A stretch of DNA of 64,000 nucleotides from Rebecca billardiae RCC1528 (GCA_965240325.2 OZ251239.1:682001-746000), one strand, 5' to 3'; shown: positions 11,170 through 22,800, numbered from the stretch's first letter. Numbers and translations: made by a program. The notes: generated by a model from the letters alone, not told the origin.

Positions 11170-13700
11170 GCGACGACGACGACGACGACGACCACAGCAG
11201 CCACGACGACGACAGCGACGACGACGACGACGACGATGACGATGACGAGCACGATGCGGACGGCTACGCCGACGCCGAGGTGGAGGCCGTGGGCGTGGAC
11301 GAGGTGGGTCAGGCGAGCGTGGCGCCGCCGCTGCACCAGCCCGCGCTGCCCAACCGCGCCGTCGGCTCCCTCCGCCGCATCAAGGACGCGCTGCCGTCAT
11401 TCGCCGCGCTGCTGACCGCTCGCGAGGACTCGGAGGCGCAGCTGCGCGCACACGTGGCCGCGACGATGACCAACGTGCTGTGCGCGATGGTGCTGGTGGG
11501 CGCGGGGCCGGAGGAGGCGGAGATCCCGCACCTGTACGCGGGCGGCCTGCTCGCCGCGCTCGGCGCCGAGATCGACCACGCCGCCGACGACGGGCGCGTC
11601 GAGGCCCTCCGCCTCTGCCACGCGCTGCTCACGGCCGCGACGATGGCCGGGCTGTCGTATAAGCGCGCGCTGGACGTGCCGCGCGCCCGCCCCTTCTTCG
11701 GCGCGGTGGTGCGCGCGGTGTCGGCGGGCGCGTGGCACGCGCGCGTGCGCGCGCAGGCCGCCACAGTGCTCTGCCTCGCTGCGCACGTCTTCTCCGGCGC
11801 CGCGTGCACCGCCGCCATGCTGGACGCCGGAGGGCTGGAGGCGCTGGCGCTCGCGCTGCGCGCCGGCCGAGCGCCCGCGCTGCAGCTGGCCGCGGCGCGC
11901 GCGCTCACCGAGCTGCTCGTGCAGACGTGCATGCCGTTCGGCACGGTGTCGGCGTGCGCGCACGCGCTCGTCGGCGCGCTCGAGCACGGCCCGCCATCGC
12001 TCCAGCTCGCCGCCTGCCGCTGCCTGTACCAGCTCGTCGCCTGCGTGCTGCGCCGCAACGGGCAGCTACTCGCCGGTCCGGCCGAGGGCGGCGGCGGCGT
12101 GGGCGGCGGCGGCGGCGGCGGTGGGGGCTCTCGGGCGCAGCAAGCGGCGGGCGGCGGCAGAGGCGTGGAGCACGTCGAGGAGGATGAGCCGCTGCGCGTG
12201 CTGCGCGAGACCGGCGCGGCGCTCGCGCTACTCAACGCGCTGGTCGGTCCAGACTCGGAGCTGCGCGAGACGGCGCGGCGCACGCTCGCACTGCTGACCG
12301 TGGCGAGCGGCGGCGACGCGACCGAGCTGCTGCGCGCGGCGGGGAGGTCGGTGCGCGCGCTGCGCGATGACGTGGCGTGCATGCGCCGGCAGCTGCGCAG
12401 GCAGGCGCAGATGGTCGGCCCGCTCGACCGCGCCGTGCACGACGTCGCGCTGCAGGCGGACGACGGCTCGCAGCTCGGCGCGTCGCGCGCGCTTCTGGTC
12501 GCGTCGTCGCATTACTACACGGCGCTGCTCGGTCCGGGCGCGAGCACGAGCGAGTCCGGCTCGGGCGCGGTGAGGCCTGACCCGCAGTTCGCGGCGCGGA
12601 CGCACGAGGCACTGCTGCGCCAGCTGCACGGCGCGGCGTGCGAGCCGCTCCCCAGCGCGATGGGCGAGCTACTCGAGCTCACGAAGCTGGCATCCAAGGT
12701 CCAGTGGCCGAGTGGCGGCGCGGCGGGCGGGCCGCGCGCCGCGGCGGACCGCCTCGCCGACTACTGCTACACGCGCGGGCGCGCGGCGCGCGGCGTGGCG
12801 GCGGGCGGTGGCGGCGGCGCTGGCGGGGCCTCCGCCGCCGCCGCCGCCGCTGGCGGCACCGCCGCCGCCGCCGCCGGGGGCAGTGCCGCCGCCGACGGCG
12901 CGGGCGGCGAGGCGCGCGCCGGCGCGGGCGAGAGCGACGGCGACGACCAGATTGAATCTCGCGGCGGCGAGATTGAATCTCCGGGAGGCGGGCGCGACTC
13001 GGCGGCGCACCTGCTCGACCGGTGTGAGGCCGCGGCGATCCGGCAGCTGAGCGCGGAGACGTGCCTGCACTGCGTCCTCTACGCGAAGGCGTGCCAGCTG
13101 CCCAGGCTGCTGAGCGCCGCGCGTCGGTTCGTGCACGCAAACCTGACCGCCATCGTGGCGCAGCCGCAGTGGCGCGCGTTCAAGCGGGAGCACGCGTCGG
13201 AGGCCGCGGAGCTGATGGAGCGCGCGGCGGTGAGCATGCAGCGCCAGCTCAAGCGCTCCGCGCTCGGCGGCGACGCGGGCGCCGCCGGCTCCGCGCGCGC
13301 CGCCGCGGGCCGGAAGCGGCAGCGCGCCGCGCGCGCCGAGCCTTCCATCCACGACCTGGACCTTCTCGACCCCGTGGGCGTGCTGGCGCGGGGCGGCGGC
13401 GCCGCGCAGCAGCAGCCGCAGCAGCAGCAGCAGCAGCTCGAGCCGGGGGGCGGCGCGGCGCACGCGCCGCTCGCCGCGCCGCACGGCGGCGCCGCCGCCG
13501 GCGGCGCGGGCGTGCTCGCGATGCTGCCGCACGAGCACCCGCACGCAGCGGACGCCGAGTGGGTCCCGCCGCCACCGCACGGCCCGCCCGCGCTCGCGCC
13601 GGCGCACGGGCAGCTGGGGCCGGGGGCGGCGGGCGGCGGCGCCAATCTGAATCTGCCCGGCGGCGCCGGCGCCGCCGGGCCGGCGCCGCCGATCGCCTGA
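10650..13700 (+). CDS. Armadillo-repeat/BTB domain protein with poly-Asp tract
   Basis: A single-exon 1016-residue protein. Residues about 15-110 and about 225-590 carry armadillo-type helical repeats (for example 'AAARALTELLVQTCMPFG', 'RCLYQLVACVLRRNG'). Residues about 155-205 are almost pure Asp/Glu, with runs up to 14 Asp from GAC codons. A BTB/POZ-like fold starts at about 594 (VHDVALQADDGSQLGASRAL) and its second half runs to about residue 690, followed by a Gly/Ala-rich insertion. A BACK-like segment lies at about 787-860 (AIRQLSAETCLHCVLYAKAC). The C-terminus has an RKRQR basic patch, a Gln tract and Gly/Pro-rich sequence. The ARM-BTB order resembles plant ARIA and related Cullin-3 adaptors, so a substrate-adaptor role is inferred. 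The poly-Asp tract is unusual. Confidence 0.8.
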
Positions 13701-13914
13701 CGACGAGGTGACTGCAGCGGCGAGCGATCAGATACGCGCCATTAGTATATCATCGACGGACGATATCAGATCATCATCACGACTATCCTCCAGTGTCGTC
13801 TAACTACTGCTACATATATATATAGCCTATACGGTATATAGCCTAAGCCTCAGAGTCCGAGAGAGAGTGCCGCGCCACCGACGGCGGGCCCGCGGCGGTT
13901 CGCCCTGCTGCCCG

Positions 13915-14110
13915 CACTGGCCCTGATGGCACCCCGGCGACGACGCCATGTGCTGAGATGCGTGTCCCAGGTCGTGCCAGCTCATCAGCGCTGCTGCTGC
14001 TTTGCAGCAGCTGCGCCGCCGGTCTGCCTGCTGCAGCACCGGCCCTGACGCACCGGCGGCGACACCATCTGCTGAGATGCGCGCCCCAGGCCGCGTCAGC
14101 TCAACTAACA
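13915..14110. repeat. Diverged tandem repeat, two units of about 73 bp
   Basis: Unit 1 (13915-13987) and unit 2 (14039-14110) share C[T/C]GGCCCTGA, GCTGAGATGCG and CCCAGG[T/C]CG[T/C] blocks in the same order, separated by a GCTGCTGCTGC/GCAGCAGC palindromic segment (13989-14012). It lies between the ARM/BTB stop and the stop of the acidic repeat protein, in 3'-flanking DNA of both. Confidence 0.55.
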
Positions 14111-14134
14111 TATATTTATGTCGTCGACGAGCGA

Positions 14135-14839
14135 CTAGTAAAGGTTGGCCAGCATCGAGTCCAATGACGGGCGGGTGTGCCAGGAGCCCTCGCCCCCCTC
14201 CTCCTCCACCTCCTCCTCCTCCTCGTCATCAGTCGCATCGTCCGAGGAAGAATCGTCCGCAGGAGCAGACGGCTTGATGAGCGCGGGCTTCGCTTGTCCG
14301 AGCCGGTCAGCGGCGAGTGGCGTGCACGGTGACGATGCAGGTGTTCCGTCATCGTCCTTGAAGAGCGCGAGCAGGTCGTCCCCAACCCCCGCGGCCGCGC
14401 CGAAGATCGCCTTGGTCGGTGCCGTGGATGGAGGCACTGAGTGCTGGACAGAGTGCTTGCGCGGCTGGTTTGACGTCTGAACCATGATGTTGTTGAGCGA
14501 CGAGAGGAGGGGCAAGCAGGAGCTTTGCCCTGGTGAAGATGCGGGCGAATTGAATCGCGTCGAGAAACGGCTCAGCTTCAAGTCCAATGACGCGGTGCGC
14601 CGCGAGCCCTCCTTCTCCTCCTGATCGTCATCAGTGGCATCGTCCGAGGAAGAATCGTCCGCAGGAGCAGACGGCTTGATGAGCGCGGGCTTCACTTGTC
14701 CGAGCCGGTCAGCGGCGAGTGGCGTGCACGGTGACGATGCAGGTGTTCCGTCATCGTCCTTGAAGAGCGCGAGCAGGTCGTCCCCAACCCCCTCGGCCGC
14801 GCCGAAGATCGCCTTGGTCGGTGCCGTGGATGGAGGCAT
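14135..14839 (-). CDS. Small acidic Ser-rich protein with internal duplication
   Basis: I do not recognise the family. The frame encodes 234 residues from the ATG at 14839; it is open further upstream without an ATG, so an upstream exon is possible. Two near-identical blocks of about 68 residues (about 1-68 and 134-201) each read PPSTAPTKAIFGAA.GVGDD, then LLALFKDDDGTPASSP, then a Pro/Lys stretch and an acidic DDSSSDDATDD end. They are joined by a less conserved linker with RFSTRFNSPASSPG. The C-terminal copy runs into an uninterrupted Glu tract. The Ser-Asp/Glu clusters are casein-kinase-2-like sites. No membrane segment or signal is visible, and an intrinsically disordered regulatory protein fits best. 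The nucleotide repeat is about 98% identical, so the duplication is recent or is being homogenised. Confidence 0.5.
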   Translation of the reverse strand: MPPSTAPTKAIFGAAEGVGDDLLALFKDDDGTPASSPCTPLAADRLGQVKPALIKPSAPADDSSSDDATDDDQEEKEGSRRTASLDLKLSRFSTRFNSPASSPGQSSCLPLLSSLNNIMVQTSNQPRKHSVQHSVPPSTAPTKAIFGAAAGVGDDLLALFKDDDGTPASSPCTPLAADRLGQAKPALIKPSAPADDSSSDDATDDEEEEEVEEEGGEGSWHTRPSLDSMLANLY

Positions 14840-14842
14840 GGA
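14236..14842. repeat. Near-identical 205-bp direct repeat, offset 402 bp
   Basis: Copies at about 14236-14440 and 14638-14842 differ at only a few positions by eye. The offset of 402 bp is exactly 134 codons, so the duplication keeps the reading frame of the acidic protein. Divergence starts sharply at both ends. Confidence 0.9.
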
Positions 14843-15272
14843 GTGCTTTCGTCTACTCAAGTCCAAGAGGCGCGGCCCCCAGTTGGTTTGTGTGGCTCTC
14901 GATCATCAGGGTTCGTGTGTGAATTATGATAATTCATCCCCGCCAGTTTTGATGTTTGATCCCCGTGGTGAGATACCCGAATACCCGCGCGCAATCGGAT
15001 GCTATCGCACCAAACGATTCGATCGGTTCGTTGGGGAGGTATTTTTTGATCACTCCGTGACCTCAGAGTTTTCGTTGATGGCGATATTGTTTCGATTGTG
15101 AGATTTCAGATTTTTGCCTGAGCCTGGCCTGAGATTCCGACGACGACACCCCACACTCGCAACTCTCCAATACTGGTAGTCGCCGAAATACTCCTTCTCG
15201 GGCAGAAGCGGGTTTAAGAAAGCCTTCTATGATTGTGGGGCGCTATGATGATATTATTTGGGGCGCTATGAT

Positions 15273-15331
15273 ATGACCGCGTTCCGCGGTCCTTTTCTGC
15301 ATAGAATCAACGCAGTTGGGGGCCCGCGGTG
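15273..15331. repeat. Short dispersed repeat R1, copy a (with hairpin)
   Basis: A 59-bp segment also present at 45112-45169 with about five differences. It begins with a perfect hairpin, GACCGCG-TTC-CGCGGTC (15275-15291), and ends in AGTTGGGGGCCCGCGGTG. Both copies sit in non-coding DNA about 30 kb apart in the same orientation, so this is likely the end of a repeat family. Confidence 0.75.
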
Positions 15332-15840
15332 GCCGAGTGCTATCGCGTCACTCTCCGCCGTGGCCAGTTCGCCAGCATGAGCAGTTGAAGTACGGTTCTG
15401 CAGTCCCGCGACCGTCGCCTGCCTGCGACTTCGAGACTCACTCACTCGAACACTTCACAGCAGCGCGAGACTCTAATCACAGCAGCGGACCTGAGACCGC
15501 ACCGGTCAAATCGGACGTCCGTCTGACAACTAGCTGCCAAATGTCCAACTGGCTGATCAATCAGCTCGGATCCGGGCGACCCGTCCGCGGTCGTGCCGAG
15601 TGAGTCGTGCCGCAGAGCTCGCGGACTAGTCGGAGTACTGAAGGAGTCGGGTGTGACAGCAGGGTGCTTTAGCGCTGCGGCCCGTACCAGCCAACAACCA
15701 GACGTACTCTGGCCACTTGACCCGTTGCACGGGTGAGGTACCGTACGCCCTCAGCGGGCCAGTGACTGGCAGTCGAAAAATGCTACGTTGTCGTTGATTG
15801 CAACTAGGGCTGGGCGATCAGGCGGCCGGGCGCGACGAGC

Positions 15841-15904
15841 CGAGCGGATTGGTGCACGGGAGATCCAATACGGCAATTCCCCGTGCACCGATCCAATCCG
15901 CTCG
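15841..15904. repeat. Near-perfect inverted repeat (20-bp arms)
   Basis: CGAGCGGATTGGTGCACGGG (15841-15860) pairs with 15880-15904, whose arm carries a 5-base insertion (GATCC). The loop is about 19 bases. It could form a hairpin in RNA or be a remnant of a small inverted-repeat element. No gene flanks it closely. Confidence 0.7.
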
Positions 15905-16631
15905 TCGTCAGGTGGCGCCGTTGCTGAGATCGAGCTGCAAACCCCTCAGCAGGTGGGCACTAGTGAAGGAAACTGGGAGGGCTGCCCGGCAGCGCGCGCC
16001 GCGGTGGGAAGAGAGAAGACTTGCCTCCCATCTGCAGCTGTGGCAGCGTTCCCTCTCGCGGCGGTGGAAGCCGACGACGAGGAGGATTCTGACGACGCAA
16101 TTGTCGACGACTGCTGGGAAGCCGCTGTGGTGACACTGTGCCGTGTGCACGCAGCTGCTCAATGGTAAAATGCTACCGCGCGGCGCCGCGCGACCGTCGG
16201 GTGATGGAGAGCGGATGGCGACAGCAGCAGCAGTCCTCATGAAGACGATGAAGCTGGCGGCACGGGTGCACGAGGTGGCAGGCGAAAACGCGCCGACGAG
16301 ACCGCATTTGACACACCTGAGCCGCACGCGCGTGCTGGCGCCGAGCGCGTGAGCGCTGCAAACCGAAACGCAACTACCGCGCGCGCCACGACGGCGCGGC
16401 ACTAGCTGATGCAGGCCGTACTGCCGGCACTGCTTCTGCGATCATGCGCCACGGTCGCAGCTGACTGCGTGAGCAGCAAGCGGGAGGCGGGTCCGGAGGC
16501 ACGTGCAGGCGCGCTCAGCCAAGGGGTTGGGAGCCTCCCGCATCCGCCATCGTGCCGGCCACGTCACCTCCGATCCGGATGTGGCCCAGTCCGGACGTCA
16601 CGCGATCCGGGACGACGAATACGATTCGCTC

Positions 16632-16886
16632 GTAACGAACCGTTACACTAATGTCACGTCCAGCTGACGTCCAGATCGCACTTTACTTAAGGGAATGAGC
16701 TGGGCGCGCTTTTTTTCGGCCTAATAGACCTCTCTATGCGATCTCAAAAACTCGAAACTCGGTCTCCGCCAGCCCTAAAAATCGCCCCCCGTCCCTTTTT
16801 TCTTGATCAAAGATCTTTTTGAAACGTGGTTCGGGCCCGCTGGTGCGGGCTCCACGCTGCGCGCTCCGCCCTGCACCGCGGGCCAT
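16632..16886. repeat. Dispersed repeat R2, copy a (255 bp)
   Basis: This matches 48061-48330 in the same orientation. The last about 147 bp are roughly 94% identical, including TTGATCAAAGATCTTTTTG and GGGCCCGCTGGTGCGGGC, and both copies stop abruptly at GCGGGCCAT. The first about 100 bp are more diverged. Each copy starts with the same 15-bp sequence but in opposite orientations (GTAACGAACCGTTAC here and its reverse complement in copy b). Confidence 0.8.
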
Positions 16887-17449
16887 TATTCATTCATCCG
16901 AGTTACAGGTTACATTCTTCACCTACCCACAACGCATGACGGCATGGGGCGTGTGTGCGTCTGGTGGACTGTAGGCAGCGAAGTTCCGCGCCCAATGGCA
17001 GCGCGCGTCATGCTGACTGACGACGGCGCTACAACTCCCAGGCGCCGTCAGTCTGACCTCACTCCGCCTTGAAGGCTGCGCGCCTGCTCCTCATGAGCGT
17101 AGTTCACGCTTCGTGCAGAATTCACAATGCTGCCGCTTCAGTGCCGGCGCGGTGCCTCGGCGAGGGCACGGCCGGGTGGACCGTTCGCGCTTCCCGGCGT
17201 CGCCGAGGCGCTCGGTGCTCTGGTCGAGATCGCGAGATGTTCTGTGATAGCCCCGATCACGCCCAGTACCGCTCCGAGGATCACTCATGAGAGTACCGCA
17301 GTTGACAATGAGATGAGTAGATCGGACGACTGGCGCCAGGCGCGCCAGCTGCCATCCGGCGGCCAGGTCAGATCACAGATGGCATGATGCAGCGACTCAA
17401 GTGGCAACGGGCTGGCGGCTCCGCACCTGCTGTTATATTATGGCGCACG

Positions 17450-17498
<49 letters not shown>
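17450..17498. repeat. 49-base uninterrupted C homopolymer
   Basis: One unbroken run of cytosine, followed 26 bases later by a nine-G run (17525-17533). The complementary strand is a G-quadruplex-prone tract, and this strand could form an i-motif. The length may be unreliable if the assembly used short reads. Confidence 0.9.
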
Positions 17499-17499
<1 letters not shown>

Positions 17500-17852
17500 A
17501 AAGGTCTGAGCGTGAGCGAAAGCCGGGGGGGGGGCGGCGCACGTGCTCCGCAAATCAAAAAGAGGATGCACGCAGGATTTTGGGGATTTTGTAGGTTGAT
17601 TCAGATGTGACCGAACCCCTAGTGGACGCATTTCGCTGCCAATGATTGCGTTTGTAGTAGATGCTAATTTTAACGATAGTAACACTTAGGTGCAGGGTGG
17701 AATAGCACATAACACCAGCCGTGTGTTAGAACATTCCGTCATAGTAAGATGCCTGAATTGTAAGAGCCTGAAACAGCTCGCCAACCATAGAAACGATAGG
17801 TTGGGTCGTCAGCTTTGATTCACGCGCTTCTGAAAAACAGCGTTTTAGATTA

Positions 17853-18265
17853 GGGCCGTTCTTCACCCCGCCGCGAGCGATTCGGCGAAATTCGGCGAGT
17901 GCATTTCTTGTAATTGGGCCGCCATGGATTCGCCGAATCGCCGACCCGGCGACCCCTGTTTGCAAATTCGCCGAACCCACAAAACAGGGGCCTGCGGCGT
18001 GGGTTCGGCGAAAGTTGAGTTTACGAATCCGTATTCACGTCCCAACTTTCGTCGAATCGGTCGAGATCCTATTGAGATCGATGGTCCGTCGATTTTGGGC
18101 GCGGCGCTGGAGTTTTTTCTCCTCGCGATCCAAACACAATCTGAATCAATCTGAATCCGAATCGAGCAAGGGGGCTCAAGAACGGCGGCCCCCCTTGGCG
18201 AGCGCCTCCGAAAATCGATTCGCCGAACTTCGTTGAATTTTTCGCGGCGGGGTGAAGAACGGCCC
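17853..18265. mobile_element. PIF/Harbinger (Tourist)-like MITE, 413 bp
   Basis: The ends are terminal inverted repeats: GGGCCGTTCTTCACCCCGCC at 17853 and its exact reverse complement ending at 18265. They are perfect for about 24 bases and imperfect to nearly 50. The element is flanked on both sides by TTA (17850-17852 and 18266-18268), the 3-bp TWA target duplication typical of PIF/Harbinger elements. The interior has no coding capacity but carries at least five copies of a TTCGGCGAA/TTCGCCGAA box, in both orientations and clustered near the ends, plausible transposase binding sites. It is AT-richer than the genome. It would depend on an autonomous Harbinger source elsewhere. Confidence 0.85.
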
Positions 18266-19867
18266 TTAGACGCATCCCTCTCCTCTTAAGAGAACTGCGC
18301 TTCAAAAACACCGTTTCAACGAAAGACGATCGCCCGCCATTCAACTGAAACGAGATTCTGCATAAAGCGAACCAAACATTTGGTTCGGTGGCAATCCAAT
18401 TCTTGTATTTCATATGAACGACACAGCCTGAAGGCGAACATTCTCGCTCTCGACCCATATGATCATTTGTTGATGAGGCCTGAATTCGCTCATCAACAAT
18501 GATGGCAGCGACGCGATATGGTATTGCGCGGGTAGCTTGAATCGACGTTCCCGCGCGCCCTGGTTCATACGGATGATTGCAAGAATGGATTGCCACCCGC
18601 ATTGACGAGCCTAAAATCTCATGAGCATAAGAATTTATACCGCTTCAAGTACGACGAATTGATTCAAAGCCAAATGCGGGTGTGATTCGACGTTATGATC
18701 CATCTGCAATCATTATAGGAGCTCTCTGAAAATAAGACTACCAGTAGTGTCCTGGACGCGTGACGATTCTAAGATCGCGAGGCGTCACGTTGCGCCGGCC
18801 GGCTCGCGCAAAACACGACGAGTACGAGCCGATCGTCGCGCGCGGCCTCTGCGCGCGCGCGGCGGCGCGGCGCGCGGCCGGGCGCGGGAGCCTGGGCGGC
18901 GGCGGGCGCGCGGCGGGGCGTGTGCTGCCCGAGAGGCTGGCGCACTCGCCCAGAGCCGCCGCGCACACCGTCGAGATTCATCATTCAAGATCGGCGCGGG
19001 CGTACGCTGCGGCTCGCGCAACGCGCCGCCGCCGCCGCCGCCGCTCCCCCCGCCCCCGTCCGCCCTCCCGCCCGTCCCGCGCCTCGACGGCGCGCGCCTC
19101 CAAAATGTGTGCACCACCGTGCACCGCGCCTCGTGGCGGACGGCGCGGCGCACTGGGCCGCGGCCGTGTCAGGGCGATGGCGCGCGGCGCGCGACCCGAC
19201 GTACGCGGCGGCGCTCGGCCGCACGCTCTGAGGGGCCGCTGTGCGCGCTCGCCGCGCCGCCGCTGCCCGCCGCCGCCGCAAGCCGCAAGTCGCTCGCGCG
19301 CCGCGGCCGCGGCCGAGGCGGGACGGGCGGGAGGCGGCGGCTCGGCGCGCGCTGCGGAGGCGCCGCTGCTGCCGCTGCGCGCGGCGCAGCGGCTTCTCGC
19401 GTAGTGGTCGGGCGCGGCGCTGAGTGGCTGCTCTGCGCGCAGCGCGGCTGCGCACACAACGCGCGTGCGAGCTCGCGTGCACCCCCGGCGCCGCCGCCCG
19501 GCTGTCGGACTCGCCAGTGACTCGGCTGCATTCGGCGCATGCACCCGTCCGACCGTCCGACCGTGTCGTCACAAGCCGGCTGCTGCTCACAAACTGCGTG
19601 ATTCGTGACGAAGAAAGAACGCGACAACTAGCAGCCACTATCGGGCCGTGCGCCCTCAACTTCGTTGTTTACTACCCGAAGATCGGCATAGCCGATCATA
19701 TATATATATATTATTCAGACTGCTGTTTATTATTATATATGTTTATTATTAGAGTGCCAGTGGCATGTGATGGCAGCCGAGTCAGCCGACCGCACTCGGA
19801 CCAGCCGCGTCGAACCGAGTCGGCGCGGTTCAATCGACCACACCTGCTGACAACGCGGGCCTATCAG

Positions 19868-22800
19868 TCACTCGGTACGACTAAGAACAGTCTGCTGATG
19901 CCGCTGCGGCTGCTGCCCGCACGCGACAACCTCATCCCACTCCCAGCAGCAGCCGGCCGCAGCCGCGTCGCCATCATCGTCGCCACCGTCCGGCTCGTGC
20001 CCGTCGCCGTAGTCGAGCGAGAGGTCCTCGTACTCCGAGAGCGGCGCCAGCTCGCCCGCCTCGGCGAGCACCGATTGCAGCCCGCCGCGCGCGCGCGAGT
20101 CCGCGCCGCCGCCGCGCGCGCGGCCCGCCGCGCCCGCGGCCGTGCGCTGCTCGAGCAAGCCGAGCAGCTGCCCAGTGTCCATCGCCTCGACGTCGGCGTT
20201 TGCGCCACGGATGACGGCGCGCGCCAGCTGCCGCTTGAACGCCTGCAGCCCCATCATCTGCTCGCGCGCGCGCGCGGAGAGCCGGGGCGGGCGGCCGACG
20301 GGGCGGCGTGCAGCAGTGGCGCGGTGGCGGCGCGCGCGCGCGCGGCACGCACGGCTGTGGTGAGGCGACGGTGGCAGCGGCTGCTGCGCGCTGCCGTGGG
20401 CGCGCGCACGGCCCAGAGCGCGGCGGCGGCGCGGCGGCGGGTGTCGCGCCCGCACGGCGCCGCGCGGCGCGAGACCGCGCGCGCATGCACACCTGCTCCT
20501 CCAGCGTACCCCTCGTCACAAGCCGGTACACGCACACCTGCCGCCGCTGCCCGAGCCGGTGCGCGCGGTCCATCGCTTGCGCGTCGCGCGCCGGATTCCA
20601 GTCGTGCTCGAACATGACGACGACGTCCGCTCCGGTGAGGCTCAGGCCGAGGCCGCCGACGGCGGTGGTGAGGAGGAGCACGTCGATCGTCGGGTCCGCG
20701 TTGAAGCGCGCCGCGAGCGCGCCGCGCTCCGAGGGCGGCACGCTTCCGTCCAGCCGCGCGAACGACACCTGTGCCCCATGCAGGGCGCACGGCGCACGAG
20801 CACGCGCAGCGCACGCCGCGGCGAGCCGCGGCGCCGGGGGCGGCGCAGGGTGCAGGGTGCCGAGGTGGGCGCGCGCGGATGAGCGGACGGCGCGCGAGTG
20901 CGCCGCGGTGCGGACCGCGCGCCGCTCGCGGCTGGCGAGCGCAGCTGCCACGCCACGCGCGCGCGCGCGCGCGCGCGCAGGCAGCCTACGGGCACGCGGC
21001 ACGGCGCGGCGCGGGCGCGGCGCGGGGCGTGGCTTCGCGCTGGGTGCGTGTGGCGGCGCGCGGTGCCGCGCGCACCGCGGGCATGTGCGCGCGCAGCAGG
21101 TCGTCCTCGATGGCGCGCAGAGCGCCGCTACTCTGCGCAAACACCAGCGCGCGGTGCTGCGCCGCGCCGTGTGGTTCGGCCGCGCCCGCACCACCAGCGC
21201 CGCCGTCACCGTCAGGCCGTGCGCCCGCCTCGGCGGCCGGGCCGCCGCGCCGCGCGCCGCCGCCCTCGGCACCGCGCGCCGACGGCGCCGGCTCGGCGCC
21301 GCCACCGCCGATGCCGCAGCTCAGCAGCAGATCCCGAAGCGCGAGTAGCTTGGGCGCATGCTCCAGATCTCGGACGCTGCCCTCTGCGCCCACGAGCTCG
21401 GAGATCTGCGCGCGCAGCGGGTGCGTTACAGGCACGCCGCGCGCGTCGCAGCCGCCCCCGTCCGCGCCCGCCGCCGCCGCCGCGCCGCCACCGGCGCCGC
21501 CGCCGCCGGGCGCAAGGGCGAGCTGTGGCGCGTTGCACAGCCGGCGGAGATAGTTGAGCGCGCGCAGCGTGGCGCCTGCGCCGCCGGCGTCGCCCTTACT
21601 CGCGCCACGCGCGCCTCCGCCCGCCGCACCCTCGCCGCCGTCCGCCGCCGCCGCCGCCGGCTGCCGTGCCGCCGGCTCCCGCCGCGCCGCCGCCGCCGCG
21701 AGCAGCCGCGCGTGCGCGCGGCTGTGCTCGAAATGACGAAGCAGCAGCTGCTGCAGCGCGCTCGGCGCCACGAGCCAATCAGAGACTTGCTTGGGCGGCA
21801 GCTCGGTCAGGACGGCGTCCTTCGTGCGCCGCAGGATGAAGGGCAGCACCAGCCGGTGCAGGCGCTCGAGCGCCGCCTCCGCGCGCGCGCCCATGTCGAT
21901 CGCGCCGCCGCCCGCGCCGCCGCCCGCGCCGCCGCCCGCGCCGCCGCCGCCGCCGCGCGCGCGCGAGCCGCGCGCCGTGCCAGTGACGGCATCGCCGCGC
22001 GCGCGCGCGAGCGCCTCGCGGCTCGCGCGGATCGGCCGCGAGAACGCCTCGTCGAACTCCGCCTGCGTGCCCAAGTACCCGGGCATCAGGAAGTCGAAGA
22101 GCGACCACAGCTCCGCCAAGCAGTTTTGGATCGGAGTCCCGGTCAGCGCGAGCCGGCGGCGCGCGCGCACGGCGCGCGCCGCGCGCGCCGTTTGCGAGTG
22201 CGCGTTGCGCAGCAGGTGGGCTTCGTCGAGGATGGCGTAGGCCCACGCGCTGGCGCTCGCGCCGGGTGTCGCCGCGCCCGCCAGCGCGCCGGGCGACGCG
22301 AGCACGCCCGCGTCGGTGCGCGCCGTGTCGTACGAGGCGATCACAAGCTGCGCAGCGCCGCCGCCGCATCCGCCGCCGCGCCCGCCGCCGCGCCCGCCGC
22401 CGCCGCAGCTGCCGCCGCCGCACCCGCCGCCGCACCCGCCGGCAGCGGCGGCAAACTGCGCGCGGAGCTGCGCGCGGCGCGCGGGGCTGCCGGTGTACGC
22501 GAGCGTGCGCAGCCGCGGCCCGAAGAACGCCTCCGCCTCGCGCTCCCAGTGCGAGACCAGGCTGGCTGGGCACAGAACCAACGCCGCCGCCGGCAGCGGT
22601 GCGGCCGCGCCGCGGTCGGCGCGCGCCGTGGCGTGCGGAACGCGCGCCGCCGCGCCGCGCACGCCGCCCACCGCGCGGCACACCGCGCACAGCGCCTGCA
22701 CGGTCTTGCCCAGCCCCATGTCGTCCGCCAGGATGCCGTGCAGCCCGAACGAGTCCAGAAAATGCACCCAGCGCACGCCCTCGCGCTGGTAGGGACGCAG

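Larger units (their letters stand above)
14840..19867. other. 5-kb intergenic region with dispersed repeats and a MITE
   Basis: No gene I can support. It contains one copy of a short dispersed repeat (15273-15331), an inverted repeat (15841-15904), one copy of a 255-bp dispersed repeat (16632-16886), a 49-C homopolymer (17450-17498) and a PIF/Harbinger-like MITE (17853-18265). The stretch 17.6-18.7 kb is distinctly AT-richer. The GC-rich 18.8-19.6 kb block has open frames in all phases with no domain match. A (TA)n/AT-rich patch at 19.70-19.76 kb lies about 110 bp beyond the MOT1 stop on its downstream side and may belong to its 3' end. Confidence 0.5.

Noticed and set aside
18747-19659. Possible gene in the GC-rich block before MOT1's 3' end
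   Set aside because: All frames are open and Arg/Ala-rich. A short stretch on the + strand (WAAAVSGRWRAARDPTYAAA) looked protein-like but has no supporting neighbours.
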